Positions 1 to 9,500 are shown, counted from the stretch's first letter. The stretch: 64,000 nucleotides of DNA from Candidatus Rifleibacterium amylolyticum (GCA_009917695.1 JAACJG010000003.1:62001-126000), one strand, 5' to 3'. The notes: a model not told the origin generated them from the letters alone. Made by a program: numbers and translations.

Positions 1-1
1 A

Positions 2-61
2 AAGCAGAATCGCGAGCAGAAGCAGCAGCGCCAGCAGAAACAAAAAGGCAAAAACAAGTAA
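2..61 (+). CDS. 3' end of an unidentified gene (K/Q-rich tail)
   Basis: Only the last 19 codons and the TAA stop are inside the window. The visible tail consists almost entirely of Lys, Gln and Arg with a few Asn, Gly and Glu, so it is a strongly basic, probably disordered C-terminus. A good hairpin terminator lies about 20 nt downstream, which supports this frame as the real end of a + strand gene. Nothing can be said about function. Confidence 0.6.
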   Translation, partial: KQNREQKQQRQQKQKGKNK

Positions 62-79
62 TTCCAACTGATTTCACAA

Positions 80-117
80 GAACCTGTCTTTAACAAGTAA
101 AGACAGGTTCTTTATTT
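80..117 (+). terminator. Rho-independent terminator
   Basis: Perfect 12-bp inverted repeat GAACCTGTCTTT / AAAGACAGGTTC (80-91 and 99-110) around a 7-nt loop, followed by TTTATTT. It ends the gene that enters the window from the left. Confidence 0.85.
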
Positions 118-222
118 CCAAGAGATCCTGCAATATTGACAGAATGGCGTTTGCACGACCTGCGAGTACAGCTTGGGGGTTCAATATGTTGAATCTCTGA
201 AAGCAATTCCCGGTCAAGAAAA

Positions 223-324
223 GTCATTGCGAAGTGCTAGTACTGTGTGCCGAAGGTGTAATCCACCTCTGAGCTGATTTTTCTGACCATAAGATTGCTT
301 CGTCGCTACGCTCCTCGCAATGAC
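223..324. repeat. Dispersed repeat, copy 1 (GTCATTGCGA ends)
   Basis: The element starts with GTCATTGCGA (223-232) and ends with its reverse complement TCGCAATGAC (315-324), so it is a terminal inverted repeat of about 100 bp. Thirty bases at its right end (297-326) are identical to 12752-12781, where a second copy has the same ends and a diverged middle. Elements of this kind with palindromic CATTGCGA...TCGCAATG ends are scattered through many bacterial genomes. It lies between a terminator and a promoter and encodes nothing I can see. Confidence 0.8.
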
Positions 325-387
325 AGGTTTTTTATAGCAGGTCTTATGACTACAGACCGAATGATAAAAACTTTTGCTGGCTGAGGG

Positions 388-396
388 TGGTATACT
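388..396 (+). promoter_or_regulatory. Extended -10 promoter for the YiiX-like gene
   Basis: TGGTATACT matches the extended -10 consensus TGnTATAAT. It lies 42 nt before the ATG at 438. No convincing -35 is present, which is normal for extended -10 promoters. Confidence 0.4.
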
Positions 397-437
397 GTTG
401 AGTAATCGTATTAGTCGTATCAGTCGGAGTGTGAATT

Positions 438-2045
438 ATGGATAAGAGCTTTATAAAAATCTCAGTCTTATGTTGTGCTTTGCTTCTGGTGGTATCGTTG
501 TCTGTGCAGGCTCAGACCGCGAGTCCGTTCGATGTTGGGCATGTCAAAGTAGGGGTTGCCGGCAACAGCATTTCAGATTATCAGCAGATAAACGCCAGCG
601 CGGCTCTGGGTCTCACCGATGAAGAAAGAGAACTGATCGGACTGCAGCTTCTGCCTGTTTATTACCCGCTTTTGAAGTATTGTCTCGAAGGCAAAGAGCC
701 TTTCGTTGGTAAAAGCGGTGGCCTGACTGCGGCCAAGAACCTTTGCAAAAGCTTTTATCCGGCTGGCGCACCTGATAACTATTCACGCGATTTCGGTAAT
801 CCGGTGAGAATGCTCGACTGGGCGCGCCGCTACCGCAAAGACGAAAAAATGTGCAAACTGATCACGGCGACGCGCCGCGGTGATGTCATTCTCGTCGGTC
901 CGAAAGACAAGAAGGCAGTCGATACTAATTTCATCTGCCTGATGACCAAGGGGCCGTATTATCACGCCAGCATGGTAATCGACAGTGTGCCGCCGATCAT
1001 CATCGAAGCTGTCGGCATTACCGCCAATCCGAGCGACAAGGCATACAGCGACAAGGTGCGCCTGAGTACCTGGTATGAAGAATTTGGCAGCTGGGGAAAT
1101 TACCGCCTGGTCAGGCCTACTCACGGTTTGCCTGCCGCCAGTTCATCGCTGACCATCAACAAGGCTGTTGCTTACGCGGAAGATCAGCTGGGTAAGCCAT
1201 ACGACTACGCTTTTTCAAATTCAGACGGTAACAATGCCTTTTATTGCAGCGAGCTTGTTCACAAGGCTTACTCCATCGGTGCCGGGTTCAAAGGCAATCT
1301 CGCCGATAAAAATCCCGAGCGTGACAAGATTCTGGTGGCTCTGCACGCGGTTATTGACGGTCTCGAGCCCAAAAACAAGTATGAACTTTCTGACAAAGTC
1401 ATGCAATTCGCCATTGACTACAGCCATAGCCCTGATATCAACAAGCTGCAAAAGTTCATCATCGACGAGCTCGTGCCCTCATGCCGAACTCTCGAAAAGG
1501 CTTTTCCCGACAAGACCGCGCGGGCAAATCTCAATACTGTATTCAACAAGGTCAAGAGCAATGAAGGCTTTGCCGGCTTTGTTGCGGCCAACAAGGCCTA
1601 TGAAGAAGCCGAAAAATCAGGCAAATTCAAGGCAGGCTGGGGTCTTGGCAAATTGCGCGAGCTGAAGAGCAAGGCGTCCATAGGAATTGCGCTGCTCAAA
1701 GATATCGACAAACTGGGCCGGGAAAGTGGCGCCAGTCGCAAAAACCTTACTATGGTACTCGCCAGAATCATCATTCCGGTCTATAAGAATCTCGGCACCT
1801 TCGGTGAAGTGCTTGGCGGCATGAACAAGAATAATATGGTGCAACTGCCGGAGGGTGTGAAAACCGTTATCAAGATCGTCGACTGGGGTGTCAAAAAACG
1901 CGAAGAAGTCAAAAAGTGGCCGGTAGTCGGCAACTGGCTGGCTGAGCTGATGCCCGGCAACGGCGACGGCAAGATTCGAACCGATCTCACCAGTCCCAGC
2001 GACCTCGCCAATGCCAGCCCCGGTTTCACTATCAACTACCCCTGA
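438..2045 (+). CDS. Secreted YiiX/YebB-like permuted papain-fold hydrolase
   Basis: A 535-residue protein with an N-terminal signal peptide (hydrophobic residues 8-22, then AQA). Residues about 145-285 resemble the YiiX/YebB branch of the NlpC/P60 superfamily, in which the papain fold is circularly permuted. The motif RGDVILVG leads to HAS with the candidate catalytic His176, and YCSELV carries the candidate nucleophile Cys270. These enzymes cleave amide or ester bonds, often in cell wall or lipid substrates. The C-terminal 250 residues are lysine-rich and helical and I do not recognise them. ATG 438 is preceded by CGGAG. The gene stands alone and converges with the next one, leaving 9 bp. 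The substrate is unknown; export to the periplasm is inferred. Confidence 0.7.
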   Translation: MDKSFIKISVLCCALLLVVSLSVQAQTASPFDVGHVKVGVAGNSISDYQQINASAALGLTDEERELIGLQLLPVYYPLLKYCLEGKEPFVGKSGGLTAAKNLCKSFYPAGAPDNYSRDFGNPVRMLDWARRYRKDEKMCKLITATRRGDVILVGPKDKKAVDTNFICLMTKGPYYHASMVIDSVPPIIIEAVGITANPSDKAYSDKVRLSTWYEEFGSWGNYRLVRPTHGLPAASSSLTINKAVAYAEDQLGKPYDYAFSNSDGNNAFYCSELVHKAYSIGAGFKGNLADKNPERDKILVALHAVIDGLEPKNKYELSDKVMQFAIDYSHSPDINKLQKFIIDELVPSCRTLEKAFPDKTARANLNTVFNKVKSNEGFAGFVAANKAYEEAEKSGKFKAGWGLGKLRELKSKASIGIALLKDIDKLGRESGASRKNLTMVLARIIIPVYKNLGTFGEVLGGMNKNNMVQLPEGVKTVIKIVDWGVKKREEVKKWPVVGNWLAELMPGNGDGKIRTDLTSPSDLANASPGFTINYP

Positions 2046-2054
2046 CCCGGGGCA

Positions 2055-2627
2055 TTACTTTGCCTGCTGCCTGACGAATTCTTCGTAGCGCGGGTCGATG
2101 CTCTGGTGAAACATGCTGATGAAGGCTGATGGTGATGGAATAAGCGCTTTCCAGATAATGAGGGCCAGAATGACCGCAGCTGTGAACATGCGCGAGTCGT
2201 GTGCAAGCAAGGTCATGATGACCCCTAGAACTACCGGAAAGCTGAGCAGTGAACTGCAGATCATGGCAAATGCTATATCCTTGCTGATAGCCATTAAGAC
2301 TACTTTTTCACCGGTTGTCAGACTTTCTGTTCCGGGCGGTTGTGTGAGAAAACTGCTCTTGTCCGGATCGTCACCGGCAAAAGCATTCTGATGTTTGAAC
2401 ATTCGCGATCTGATGAACAAGACAACGATCATGGCGCTGATAGAAGCCGCTGAAAATACTGCATACAGAACCGTCATGTTCAGTTCAGGCTTTTCAGCCG
2501 GCATTGTTGACAAGAGAACAGTCACTACCACCGTGAAAATAGCCGCTTCTGCTGGCAGCATCAGCCAGATAACTGTCAGTATCGGTTTTCTGGCAATGAT
2601 ATGGTTTTTGATACTTTCTGAATACAT
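2055..2627 (-). CDS. Four-helix inner membrane protein, unknown
   Basis: A 190-residue protein with four hydrophobic segments in two pairs: about residues 16-38 and 50-72, then about 112-135 and 142-163. A hydrophilic stretch rich in Asp, Ser and Thr separates the pairs. I recognise no motif or family. It converges with the upstream amidase gene and is divergent from the TetR regulator, so it is probably a single-gene transcript starting in 2628-2850. Composition matches its neighbours and there is no sign of transfer. The first Met (2625-2627) was kept because the hydrophobic segment follows it at normal spacing. Confidence 0.6.
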   Translation of the reverse strand: MYSESIKNHIIARKPILTVIWLMLPAEAAIFTVVVTVLLSTMPAEKPELNMTVLYAVFSAASISAMIVVLFIRSRMFKHQNAFAGDDPDKSSFLTQPPGTESLTTGEKVVLMAISKDIAFAMICSSLLSFPVVLGVIMTLLAHDSRMFTAAVILALIIWKALIPSPSAFISMFHQSIDPRYEEFVRQQAK

Positions 2628-2947
2628 TTTTTTCTCCGGTTACTCAGCCATCAGTCATCACGACTGATGATACAGCCGTCGCCGCCTTGTGCGCAACGCC
2701 ATTTTGCTGTCTATCTTATCGCACAGCCCGGCAGTCATGTTGAAAACTGTCTAAAGGCTGTCTTCTTCTCCAGGACTGCAAAGATCCTTCTGTGCCGTCT
2801 GACAAAACTGGGCGTAACCGGACATTGTTGTTACTTTACAAAACTGTGGGTTGCGCTCTGATTTATCATATGCTATTCTGACTGACCGTTCAGTCATTTT
2901 TTAAAACTCTCTTGTTTAAAAGAGTTTTGAAGTATTCAGGAGGCGCC
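2628..2947. promoter_or_regulatory. Divergent control region with TetR promoter and hairpin
   Basis: This 320-bp gene-free stretch separates the membrane protein (-) from the TetR gene (+). For the + strand I see TTGCGC (2851-2856), a 17-nt spacer and TATTCT (2874-2879). A dyad at 2879-2896 lies directly behind the -10. Further down, AAAACTCT (2903-2910) and AGAGTTTT form a hairpin before the start codon. I see nothing else in 2628-2850. Confidence 0.5.
2879..2896. promoter_or_regulatory. Probable TetR-family operator
   Basis: TGACTGA-CCGT-TCAGTCA is a dyad with 7-bp arms and a 4-bp centre. It begins at the last base of the putative -10 of the regulator's own promoter. Its size and position fit an autorepression site for the TetR protein encoded 50 bp downstream, which would also control the efflux operon. 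Confidence 0.65.
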
Positions 2948-3529
2948 GTGGGCAGTCATAGCAAAGATAAAAGAGAGAGAATAATCGACGCTGCGATAAA
3001 ACTATTTACCCGGCTCGGTTATCACCAGACCAAACTCGATGAGGTTGCCAGACAGGCTGAAATAGCCAAGGGTACACTCTATCTGTATTTCAAGAGTAAA
3101 GAAGACCTTTTTGTAAAGTGTCTGCTCGATGGTTATGAAAAATCGAGGCAAAGAGCTGTGCAGATAATCGCCAGCCGCAAAACTACAAAAGAGCGTCTGC
3201 TCGAATTGCTTGAACTGCAGGAAGAGATCTTTCGCCACAATGGCCCGCTGATTCAGCAGTTTATTCAAAGTGGCGTCACTATTTCATCGAGCGAAGGGGC
3301 ACCTAAGAAAATTCTTGAAATGATGAAAGACAAGGTCGAGCTCTTTGCTGAATTTTTCAGAGAAGGCATCGAGAATGGTGATTTTTCTGACCGTCTCACA
3401 CCGGTGCAGATGTCGCTGATTTTTCACCAGATCTTCGATCTCAATCTCAAGTTTCAGATGTTTCAGGCACCGACCGTTTCGCCGCAGAAATGCTGCGAAA
3501 TGCTTTCCTACATGTTCAGGGCCGATTGA
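2948..3529 (+). CDS. TetR/AcrR-family repressor of the efflux operon
   Basis: A 193-residue regulator. The N-terminal 50 residues form the TetR helix-turn-helix: the IIDAAIKLF helix, the DEVARQAEIAKGTLYLYFKS recognition segment, then DLF. The C-terminal ligand domain is variable, as usual. I chose GTG 2948 because AGGAGG (2938-2943) precedes it. A TTG at 2912 in the same frame lies inside a hairpin and lacks a ribosome site. The stop TGA abuts the next reading frame, so the regulator is the first gene of the operon TetR-TolC-adaptor-RND-PII. It probably represses the operon through the dyad at 2879-2896 and releases it when a transported compound binds. Confidence 0.85.
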   Translation: MGSHSKDKRERIIDAAIKLFTRLGYHQTKLDEVARQAEIAKGTLYLYFKSKEDLFVKCLLDGYEKSRQRAVQIIASRKTTKERLLELLELQEEIFRHNGPLIQQFIQSGVTISSSEGAPKKILEMMKDKVELFAEFFREGIENGDFSDRLTPVQMSLIFHQIFDLNLKFQMFQAPTVSPQKCCEMLSYMFRAD

Positions 3530-3556
3530 ATGTCAATGCTTATGGAGAACCAGCCA

Positions 3557-5092
3557 ATGAAAGAAATCCGCCGATCGATGTTGCCCGGATTGTTTATTTT
3601 ACTTGTCATGATGCTGCTGATTGGCAGCGGAGGACTTGCTCAGACAGCAGCTTCTGAAACAGAGTTGCCCGCAACAGTTGAAGAGCAGTCTGGCGCTGCT
3701 GATGACAAAGCTTCGCAGAATGCCGACGAACCTGAATCTGAGTCGGTATTTGCCGGCGATCCCTACGAAATCGAGGCCAGACTTACCATCGAAGAATTCT
3801 GGAATAAGCAGAAAGAGTTGTCAAAAATAGAATACACTGGCTCTGACAGCATTCAACTCCAGAATACTCATCTGGGTGATGTGCTGTGGCTGGCCTTACA
3901 TAGAAATCGTTCTATTACAGGAGCTGAACAGCAGCTGGAAAGTGCCAATGCCGGGGTGATTCAGGCCAGATCGGCGCATGGCGCCAGACTGACCGGTAAT
4001 TATCGTTATACCAGAGTCGATGATGTCGCTAATCCGATAGTCGGAAAAGACTCGCAGTCGGCTTATCTCGAAGTCACCCAGCCGCTGTTTTTGAGCGGCA
4101 AAGACCGGGCCGTGCTCAATCAGGCGCGCTTTGGCCGTTCCACTGCCGGTGCCGGTCTGATTCTCGCCCGACAGCATGTTTTGTTAGATGCCACTCTGCG
4201 CTGGCTGGCCTGGCAGTTTGCCGCCGAAGCCGAACGCGTCAGCGAAAAAGATCTTGAGCTGGCAAAAGCACACCACGAGCTGGTAAGCACCAGATACAAA
4301 CACAAGCAGGTGTCGCAGTTTGAGGTGCTCAGAGCTGAAGTCAGACTGGCCAAGGCTGGTAGCGACCTGCGCAAACAGCGCAACACCAGAGAACTCGCCG
4401 GACTGGATCTGCTCAACGTTCTCGATCTGCCGCCCGACACACCCATTTCGACGCAGGATCGCATGAAGATGCTCGAACTGCCGGTAAACTACGACGAAGA
4501 CGCTTCGGCTGCCATGCAGTTGCGCGAAGATCTGCGAATGAAGCGGCTCGAAGTCGAAATCGCCAGGCAGGGGCTTTCAGGTGCCCGGGCTGAAAATCAG
4601 CCGGTAGTAAGCCTGTTCGGGCAGAAAGGCATTGCCGACCCGGCCGCCAAATCAAGAACCTTCGATCGTGAAAGCTACTGGAACGCTGGTATTGTTGCGA
4701 ATTTTACTCTAGGTGATGGTGGCATGCGCAAAGGTAAGATCAAAGACGCCCATGCAAAACTGGACCTGGCCGATAACGCCCTTAAACAGGCCGAAGAAAA
4801 AGCCCGCATTGAAATCAAGCAGGCTTACCTCAATATCGAGACAGCGAGAGAAGTCATTGCTGCGCAACGCAAGGCGTTGAAACAGGCCGAAGAAGCTTTG
4901 CGCCTGGCCGGCGTCAGATACACCAACGGCCTGTTCACTCAGGTCGAACTCTTTGATGCCGAAAATGCTTATCTTGCCACCCGCCTGCAATATCTGCAGG
5001 CTATTCTCAGCTATCATCAGGCTTATGCTTCCTATCGGCTCTCGACCGGCCAGCTCGGTCGCCGACTTCTTGACCAGTTAACCACCAAATAG
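3557..5092 (+). CDS. TolC-family outer membrane efflux channel
   Basis: About 511 residues with a signal peptide (residues about 8-28, ending GGLAQ). An acidic Glu/Asp/Ala segment of about 60 residues follows, then two tandem long-helix repeats typical of outer membrane factors. Segments rich in QAEEKARIEIKQAYLNIETA-type heptads form the periplasmic helical barrel. It would be the trimeric outer membrane exit duct for the RND pump encoded downstream. In-frame ATGs exist at 3530, 3536, 3542 and 3557. I prefer 3557 because GGAG (3544-3547) lies 9 nt before it and it gives a standard signal peptide. The adaptor gene follows after 14 bp. Confidence 0.9.
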   Translation: MKEIRRSMLPGLFILLVMMLLIGSGGLAQTAASETELPATVEEQSGAADDKASQNADEPESESVFAGDPYEIEARLTIEEFWNKQKELSKIEYTGSDSIQLQNTHLGDVLWLALHRNRSITGAEQQLESANAGVIQARSAHGARLTGNYRYTRVDDVANPIVGKDSQSAYLEVTQPLFLSGKDRAVLNQARFGRSTAGAGLILARQHVLLDATLRWLAWQFAAEAERVSEKDLELAKAHHELVSTRYKHKQVSQFEVLRAEVRLAKAGSDLRKQRNTRELAGLDLLNVLDLPPDTPISTQDRMKMLELPVNYDEDASAAMQLREDLRMKRLEVEIARQGLSGARAENQPVVSLFGQKGIADPAAKSRTFDRESYWNAGIVANFTLGDGGMRKGKIKDAHAKLDLADNALKQAEEKARIEIKQAYLNIETAREVIAAQRKALKQAEEALRLAGVRYTNGLFTQVELFDAENAYLATRLQYLQAILSYHQAYASYRLSTGQLGRRLLDQLTTK

Positions 5093-5106
5093 GAGATACA
5101 TCTTAT

Positions 5107-6405
5107 ATGCAGAAATCACTCTCATGGTTGGAACGTTCAGAATTTAAAAAGCCTCGTCGCTCAACGCTGCTGATGCTTCTGGTCGTTGCTTTTTTATCAG
5201 GAACACTGGCTTTGCAGGCGCAGGCGCCTGATGATGCAAAGATACTTCCGGTTATAGTGCAGAAGGCTGTAGCCAGCGATATCAGCGCGCAACTGCTGAC
5301 TTCCGGTGAAATTCTGCCTTTTCTCGGAGCCGATATTCATCCCAAAACCGGTGGTGAAATTATCAAAGTCAATGTCAGCGAAGGTTCGCAAGTCGCTCCT
5401 GGTGATCTGCTTGCCGAAATCGATCATCGCATTCTCGATGCTCAGCTCGAACAGGCAAAGGCGGCGGTAACCGTTGCCAGATCATCTCTCGATGCCCAGG
5501 CTGTCCTGGTCAAAACTTCGCAATCGGCTCTGGTCTCGGCTAAAGCTCAGGCCTCGGCGGTAAAAGCCCAGGTAACCAATCTGACAGCCACCAGAAAACG
5601 CTATCAGGAACTCTTTCGCGAAGGCGCGGTTTCTGAACAGCAGCTCGACGACGTAACCGCTCAGCATGATGCGGCGCAGGCACAGCTGGTGGCGGCCGAA
5701 TCTGGCGTGCGTCAGGCCGAAGACGGTATTCAGACGAATCAGGTTAACCTCAAAATGCGTCAGGCACAGCTTCTGCAGACTGAGGCAAATTTGCATGCCG
5801 TCGAAGTGCAGCGCGAGAACGCTTTCGTGCGTGCGCCTTTTGCCGGCATCATCACTCGTCGCATGCTCGACCAGGGTGCCATGGCCAATGTCGGCCAACC
5901 CATATTCAGGCTCGAACAGATGAGTCCGGTAAAAGTAATCGGCAGTCTTGTCGAAAAAGATCTGATGCTGCTGACACCGAAAAAAACCAGGGCAGTCATT
6001 AAAGTTGCCAGTGTAAATCGTGACTTCAATGGCGTCGTTGACAAGCTTTACCCGGCAATTGCCGCCAAAACCCGAACCGGCGAGTTCGAAATCATTCTCG
6101 ACAACCCTGAAATGGTTCTGCGGTCTGGCATGTACGCCGGAATCGTTCTCGAACTCGACACCGCGAAAAACGCTGTAGTAATCAATCGCGATGCTCTGCT
6201 TTCGCACGGCAGCGATATGGCGGTAATTCGCGTCGACAGCAATGGTCTGGCCGAAAGAATTCCGGTCAAAGTCGGCATCATTCAAGGTACCCGTGCCCAG
6301 ATTCTCGAAGGCCTCAAAGCAGGTGACATGATTGTCGGTCAGGGCGGCGAACTGGTTAAGACCGGATCATACGTCAAACCGATTCTGACGGAGGATGCAA
6401 AATGA
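5107..6405 (+). CDS. RND efflux periplasmic adaptor (membrane fusion protein)
   Basis: A 432-residue HlyD/AcrA-family adaptor with an N-terminal signal sequence (residues 20-40). The first lipoyl half-motif is at about residues 80-110 (GAD-HPKTGGEIIKV then GDLLAEID). A long helical hairpin with many Ala/Gln heptads follows (about 115-235). The second lipoyl half is FVRAPFAGIITRR, followed by beta-barrel and membrane-proximal domains. It joins the inner membrane pump to the TolC-type channel. No lipobox Cys is seen, so it is probably soluble in the periplasm or held by its N-terminal helix. The stop overlaps the start of the pump gene (ATGA, 6402-6405). Confidence 0.92.
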   Translation: MQKSLSWLERSEFKKPRRSTLLMLLVVAFLSGTLALQAQAPDDAKILPVIVQKAVASDISAQLLTSGEILPFLGADIHPKTGGEIIKVNVSEGSQVAPGDLLAEIDHRILDAQLEQAKAAVTVARSSLDAQAVLVKTSQSALVSAKAQASAVKAQVTNLTATRKRYQELFREGAVSEQQLDDVTAQHDAAQAQLVAAESGVRQAEDGIQTNQVNLKMRQAQLLQTEANLHAVEVQRENAFVRAPFAGIITRRMLDQGAMANVGQPIFRLEQMSPVKVIGSLVEKDLMLLTPKKTRAVIKVASVNRDFNGVVDKLYPAIAAKTRTGEFEIILDNPEMVLRSGMYAGIVLELDTAKNAVVINRDALLSHGSDMAVIRVDSNGLAERIPVKVGIIQGTRAQILEGLKAGDMIVGQGGELVKTGSYVKPILTEDAK

Positions 6406-9400
6406 ATCTATCCGTATTCGGAGTTAAGTGGCCGGTCACCACCAGCATGATATTTCTGGCCGCCATTCTGCTGGGAGCCTTTGCCTGGACTCAGCTGGGT
6501 GTCGATCTGATGCCGGATTTCGAAATACCTGTCGTTTCCATCATTACTACCTACTCTGGCTGTGGTCCGCAGGAAATGGAGACAAGCGTTACCGAGCCCA
6601 TCGAAGAGAGCGTGTCTACCGTCGAAAACGTTGATGAAATAACCTCGACGTCGCTTGAAGGCATCTCGATGGTTACCGTTAAATTCGACTGGGGTGTTGA
6701 CCTGGCAGACGTTACCAATGACATTCGCGACAAACTTGATCTCGTTGCCCGGCGGCTGCCTGATAATGCTGATAAGCCTTACATCTTCAAATTCAATACT
6801 TCGATGATTCCGGTCTGCATGATGTCGGTTTCGGCTGAAGAAAGCTGGGACAAACTCGACAAGATAACCGACCGCAAGATTATCGATGCTCTCAAGCGCA
6901 TCAATGGCGTTGCCACCGCCATTCAAATTGGCGGCGACAAACGCGGTGTACTCGTCGATCTCGACCGTGAACGCCTGCAGGCTACCGGTATAACCGGCAA
7001 TCAGATCGTTAATGCGCTTTACCGGCAGAATATCGATAACCCGGGCGGTACCATCAAACAGGGGCAGTTCGAATATCTCTGCCGAACTCCAGGCAAATTT
7101 ACCCATGTCGATGACCTTAAATCAGTGGTTCTGGCAACTAAGCCAGGGGTAGTCAGACTGGGAGACGTGGCTGAAGTCAGAGATGGTTATCTCGAAAAGA
7201 GTACTGAGTTCTTTATCAACGGCAAGCGCGGTATCGGTATCATGGTGCAGAAGCAGTCAGGCGCCAATACGGTTACGGTCGCCGACCGCGTTAAAAAAGC
7301 CTTGCCTGCCATTCAGGCCGATCTGCCTCCCGATGTAAAAGTCGAAATCATCATGGATACCTCTGACTTCATCAAAAGCACGATCAAAAACCTTACTAAC
7401 GCAGTTCTTCTCGGTGGTATCGCAGTTTTCTTCGTGATTTTCTTCTTTCTGCGCGATATCAGGGGCAGTCTGGTCGTTTGTACCACTATTCCGACCTCTT
7501 TGATTCTGACCTTTCTGTTCATGTATATAGCAGGATACACGCTCAATCAGATTTCGCTGTCGAGCCTCGCCATTGCAATCGGCATGGTCGTCGATAACGC
7601 CATCGTCATTCTCGATAACATCAAGCGCTACCTCGAGCGCGGCGTTTCTTCGCGCGAAAGCGCTATATCAGGCGCTGTCGAAATGGGTACTTCGGTCATG
7701 GCTTCGACCATGACGACGATCGTTATCTTTTTGCCGATTATCTTCACGACCGGTATTACCAATATCATGTTCGGTCAGCTGGCAATGATAATCACCATGG
7801 CTCTGTCGGCATCACTTATTTCGGCGCTGATGCTGACGCCAATGCTGTGCTCTCGCCTGCTCAAACCGGCTGCTGTTGGCAGTTCGGGTGCAATTATCGC
7901 CAAGCCCGGATTTCTCGACCGGGTCGAAGGTGTTTATGAGAAGGTACTGAAAAGAATCATCGCCAACCGCTGGAAAGCTGTTGGAGGACTGATAGTAATA
8001 TTTGTGCTTTCATTCGGCCTGATGAAACTTGTTGGCATCGATTACATGCCGGTGCAGGACCAGGGGCGTATAACCATCAAGTATGAACTTCCGGTTGGCA
8101 CTCGTTTTGAAGTGACCGGTGATTTTGGTCGAAAGATCGAAGCTATTGTTAAAGAAAGAGTGCCCGAGCTCAAGACACTCGTGCTTCGCTACGGCAAAGC
8201 TACCGGCCAGGGCGGTGCCATGTCAGGTTCGCGCAATTTCTCTTATACCGGTCAGGTAAGTATTGCGCTGGTTCCCAAAGATCAGCGACAGCGTGGGGTA
8301 AAGGAAATTATCGAAGATATCCGCCCTGAGATCGAAAAAATTCCCGGCATTATCGTCAACTTCGATTCCGGCGATCCCATGGCGAACATGATGGGAGGCG
8401 GTGGCGCCGGTTTTACGCTGAATCTTTATGGCTATGATCTGAAAACCGGTATGGAATGGGCTAACCAGCTCAAACAGGCTCTTGTTAACGTTCCGGGTCT
8501 GAAAGATCTCGAAATCAACCAGGATCTGGCGCAGCCGGAACTGCAGGTTGTCGTCGATCGCGAAAAGGCTTCTACTCTTGGTTTTAACGTGTCAGATATT
8601 GGCAGCACGATCGAAACCTACATCAGTGGCAACTCGACGGTTAAATATCAGGAAGGCGGCGATGAATACGACGTCGTCGTCCGTCTGCGGCCTGAAGATC
8701 GCGATAAAATAACAGATCTCAGCCAGATTCCTCTCATCAGCCCAACCGGTCAGGTTGTTCGGCTCGAAAACGTCGCTGAAATAAAGAATGAATTTGGTCC
8801 GACCAGCGTTTCGCGCAGCGAACAGGAACGCTACATTCAGATCACCGGCCAGATTTACGGCCGTGGCTCAGGTGACATTTCAGCCGATGCCGCAAAGGTT
8901 GTCGATTCAATACCAGTGCCGCCTGGTTTTACCTGGCGCTTTGCCGGTAATGAAGAACAGCGCCAGGAATCATTTGTGGTATTGTTTCAGGCAGCACTTC
9001 TCGGCTGTATTCTTGTCTATATGGTCATGGCTTCGCAGTTTGAATCGCTGCTGGCACCATTCATCATTGCCTTCAGTATTCCGTTCGGCTTTATCGGTGC
9101 GATGTTGCTGCTGATTCTGGTTGGCTCACGCGTATCGATCGTTTCGCTGCTGGCTTTTTTGATTCTGATCGGTATTGTTGTCAACAACGGTATCGTTCTG
9201 ATCAGCTACATCAACACCCTCATCAGAAGAAAGATTCCACTCAACGAAGCTTTGCTTATGGCTGGGAAAAGCCGCCTGCGCCCGATTTTGTCGACAACGG
9301 CCACGACCATTCTCGGTATGATGCCGATGGCTCTGTCAACCGGAGAAGGCTCGGAAGTGTGGGTTCCCATGGGCATGAGCGTTATCGGTGGGCTGCTGGT

Positions 9401-9500
9401 ATCGACACTGATGACTCTTTTTCTCATGCCGGTAATCTATTCGCTGTTCAGCCGCTGGCTTGTTCCGGCCAGGCAGATTTCCAGACTGGAGGCTAACTGA
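6402..9500 (+). CDS. RND-family drug efflux pump (HAE-1-like)
   Basis: A 1032-residue proton-driven inner membrane pump of the AcrB/MexB type. There are 12 predicted membrane helices and two large periplasmic loops. The start is typical (a short cytoplasmic helix, then TM1), followed by LGVDLMPDFEIPVVSI. The TM4 motif reads GMVVDNAIVILDN, so the first of the two AcrB-type Asp residues (D407/D408) is kept and the second is Asn. The matching TM10 segment reads GIVVNNGIVLI, with Asn where AcrB has Lys940. This paired D-N/N-N signature occurs in other RND branches, so it marks a subfamily rather than a defect. Substrate cannot be read from sequence. It overlaps the adaptor by 4 bp and the PII-like gene by 1 bp. 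Confidence 0.93.
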   Translation: MNLSVFGVKWPVTTSMIFLAAILLGAFAWTQLGVDLMPDFEIPVVSIITTYSGCGPQEMETSVTEPIEESVSTVENVDEITSTSLEGISMVTVKFDWGVDLADVTNDIRDKLDLVARRLPDNADKPYIFKFNTSMIPVCMMSVSAEESWDKLDKITDRKIIDALKRINGVATAIQIGGDKRGVLVDLDRERLQATGITGNQIVNALYRQNIDNPGGTIKQGQFEYLCRTPGKFTHVDDLKSVVLATKPGVVRLGDVAEVRDGYLEKSTEFFINGKRGIGIMVQKQSGANTVTVADRVKKALPAIQADLPPDVKVEIIMDTSDFIKSTIKNLTNAVLLGGIAVFFVIFFFLRDIRGSLVVCTTIPTSLILTFLFMYIAGYTLNQISLSSLAIAIGMVVDNAIVILDNIKRYLERGVSSRESAISGAVEMGTSVMASTMTTIVIFLPIIFTTGITNIMFGQLAMIITMALSASLISALMLTPMLCSRLLKPAAVGSSGAIIAKPGFLDRVEGVYEKVLKRIIANRWKAVGGLIVIFVLSFGLMKLVGIDYMPVQDQGRITIKYELPVGTRFEVTGDFGRKIEAIVKERVPELKTLVLRYGKATGQGGAMSGSRNFSYTGQVSIALVPKDQRQRGVKEIIEDIRPEIEKIPGIIVNFDSGDPMANMMGGGGAGFTLNLYGYDLKTGMEWANQLKQALVNVPGLKDLEINQDLAQPELQVVVDREKASTLGFNVSDIGSTIETYISGNSTVKYQEGGDEYDVVVRLRPEDRDKITDLSQIPLISPTGQVVRLENVAEIKNEFGPTSVSRSEQERYIQITGQIYGRGSGDISADAAKVVDSIPVPPGFTWRFAGNEEQRQESFVVLFQAALLGCILVYMVMASQFESLLAPFIIAFSIPFGFIGAMLLLILVGSRVSIVSLLAFLILIGIVVNNGIVLISYINTLIRRKIPLNEALLMAGKSRLRPILSTTATTILGMMPMALSTGEGSEVWVPMGMSVIGGLLVSTLMTLFLMPVIYSLFSRWLVPARQISRLEAN

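Noticed and set aside
2667-2861. Short + strand frame upstream of the TetR gene
   Set aside because: No ribosome site, no domain, and it covers the region that holds the TetR promoter.
5482-6285. A 267-codon minus-strand frame inside the efflux adaptor gene
   Set aside because: The adaptor on the + strand has clear lipoyl and hairpin motifs; the antisense product shows none.
6402-9500. Treating the RND pump as inactive because AcrB-type Asp408 and Lys940 are replaced
   Set aside because: Both positions change together to Asn, as in other RND branches, and the rest of the protein is intact.
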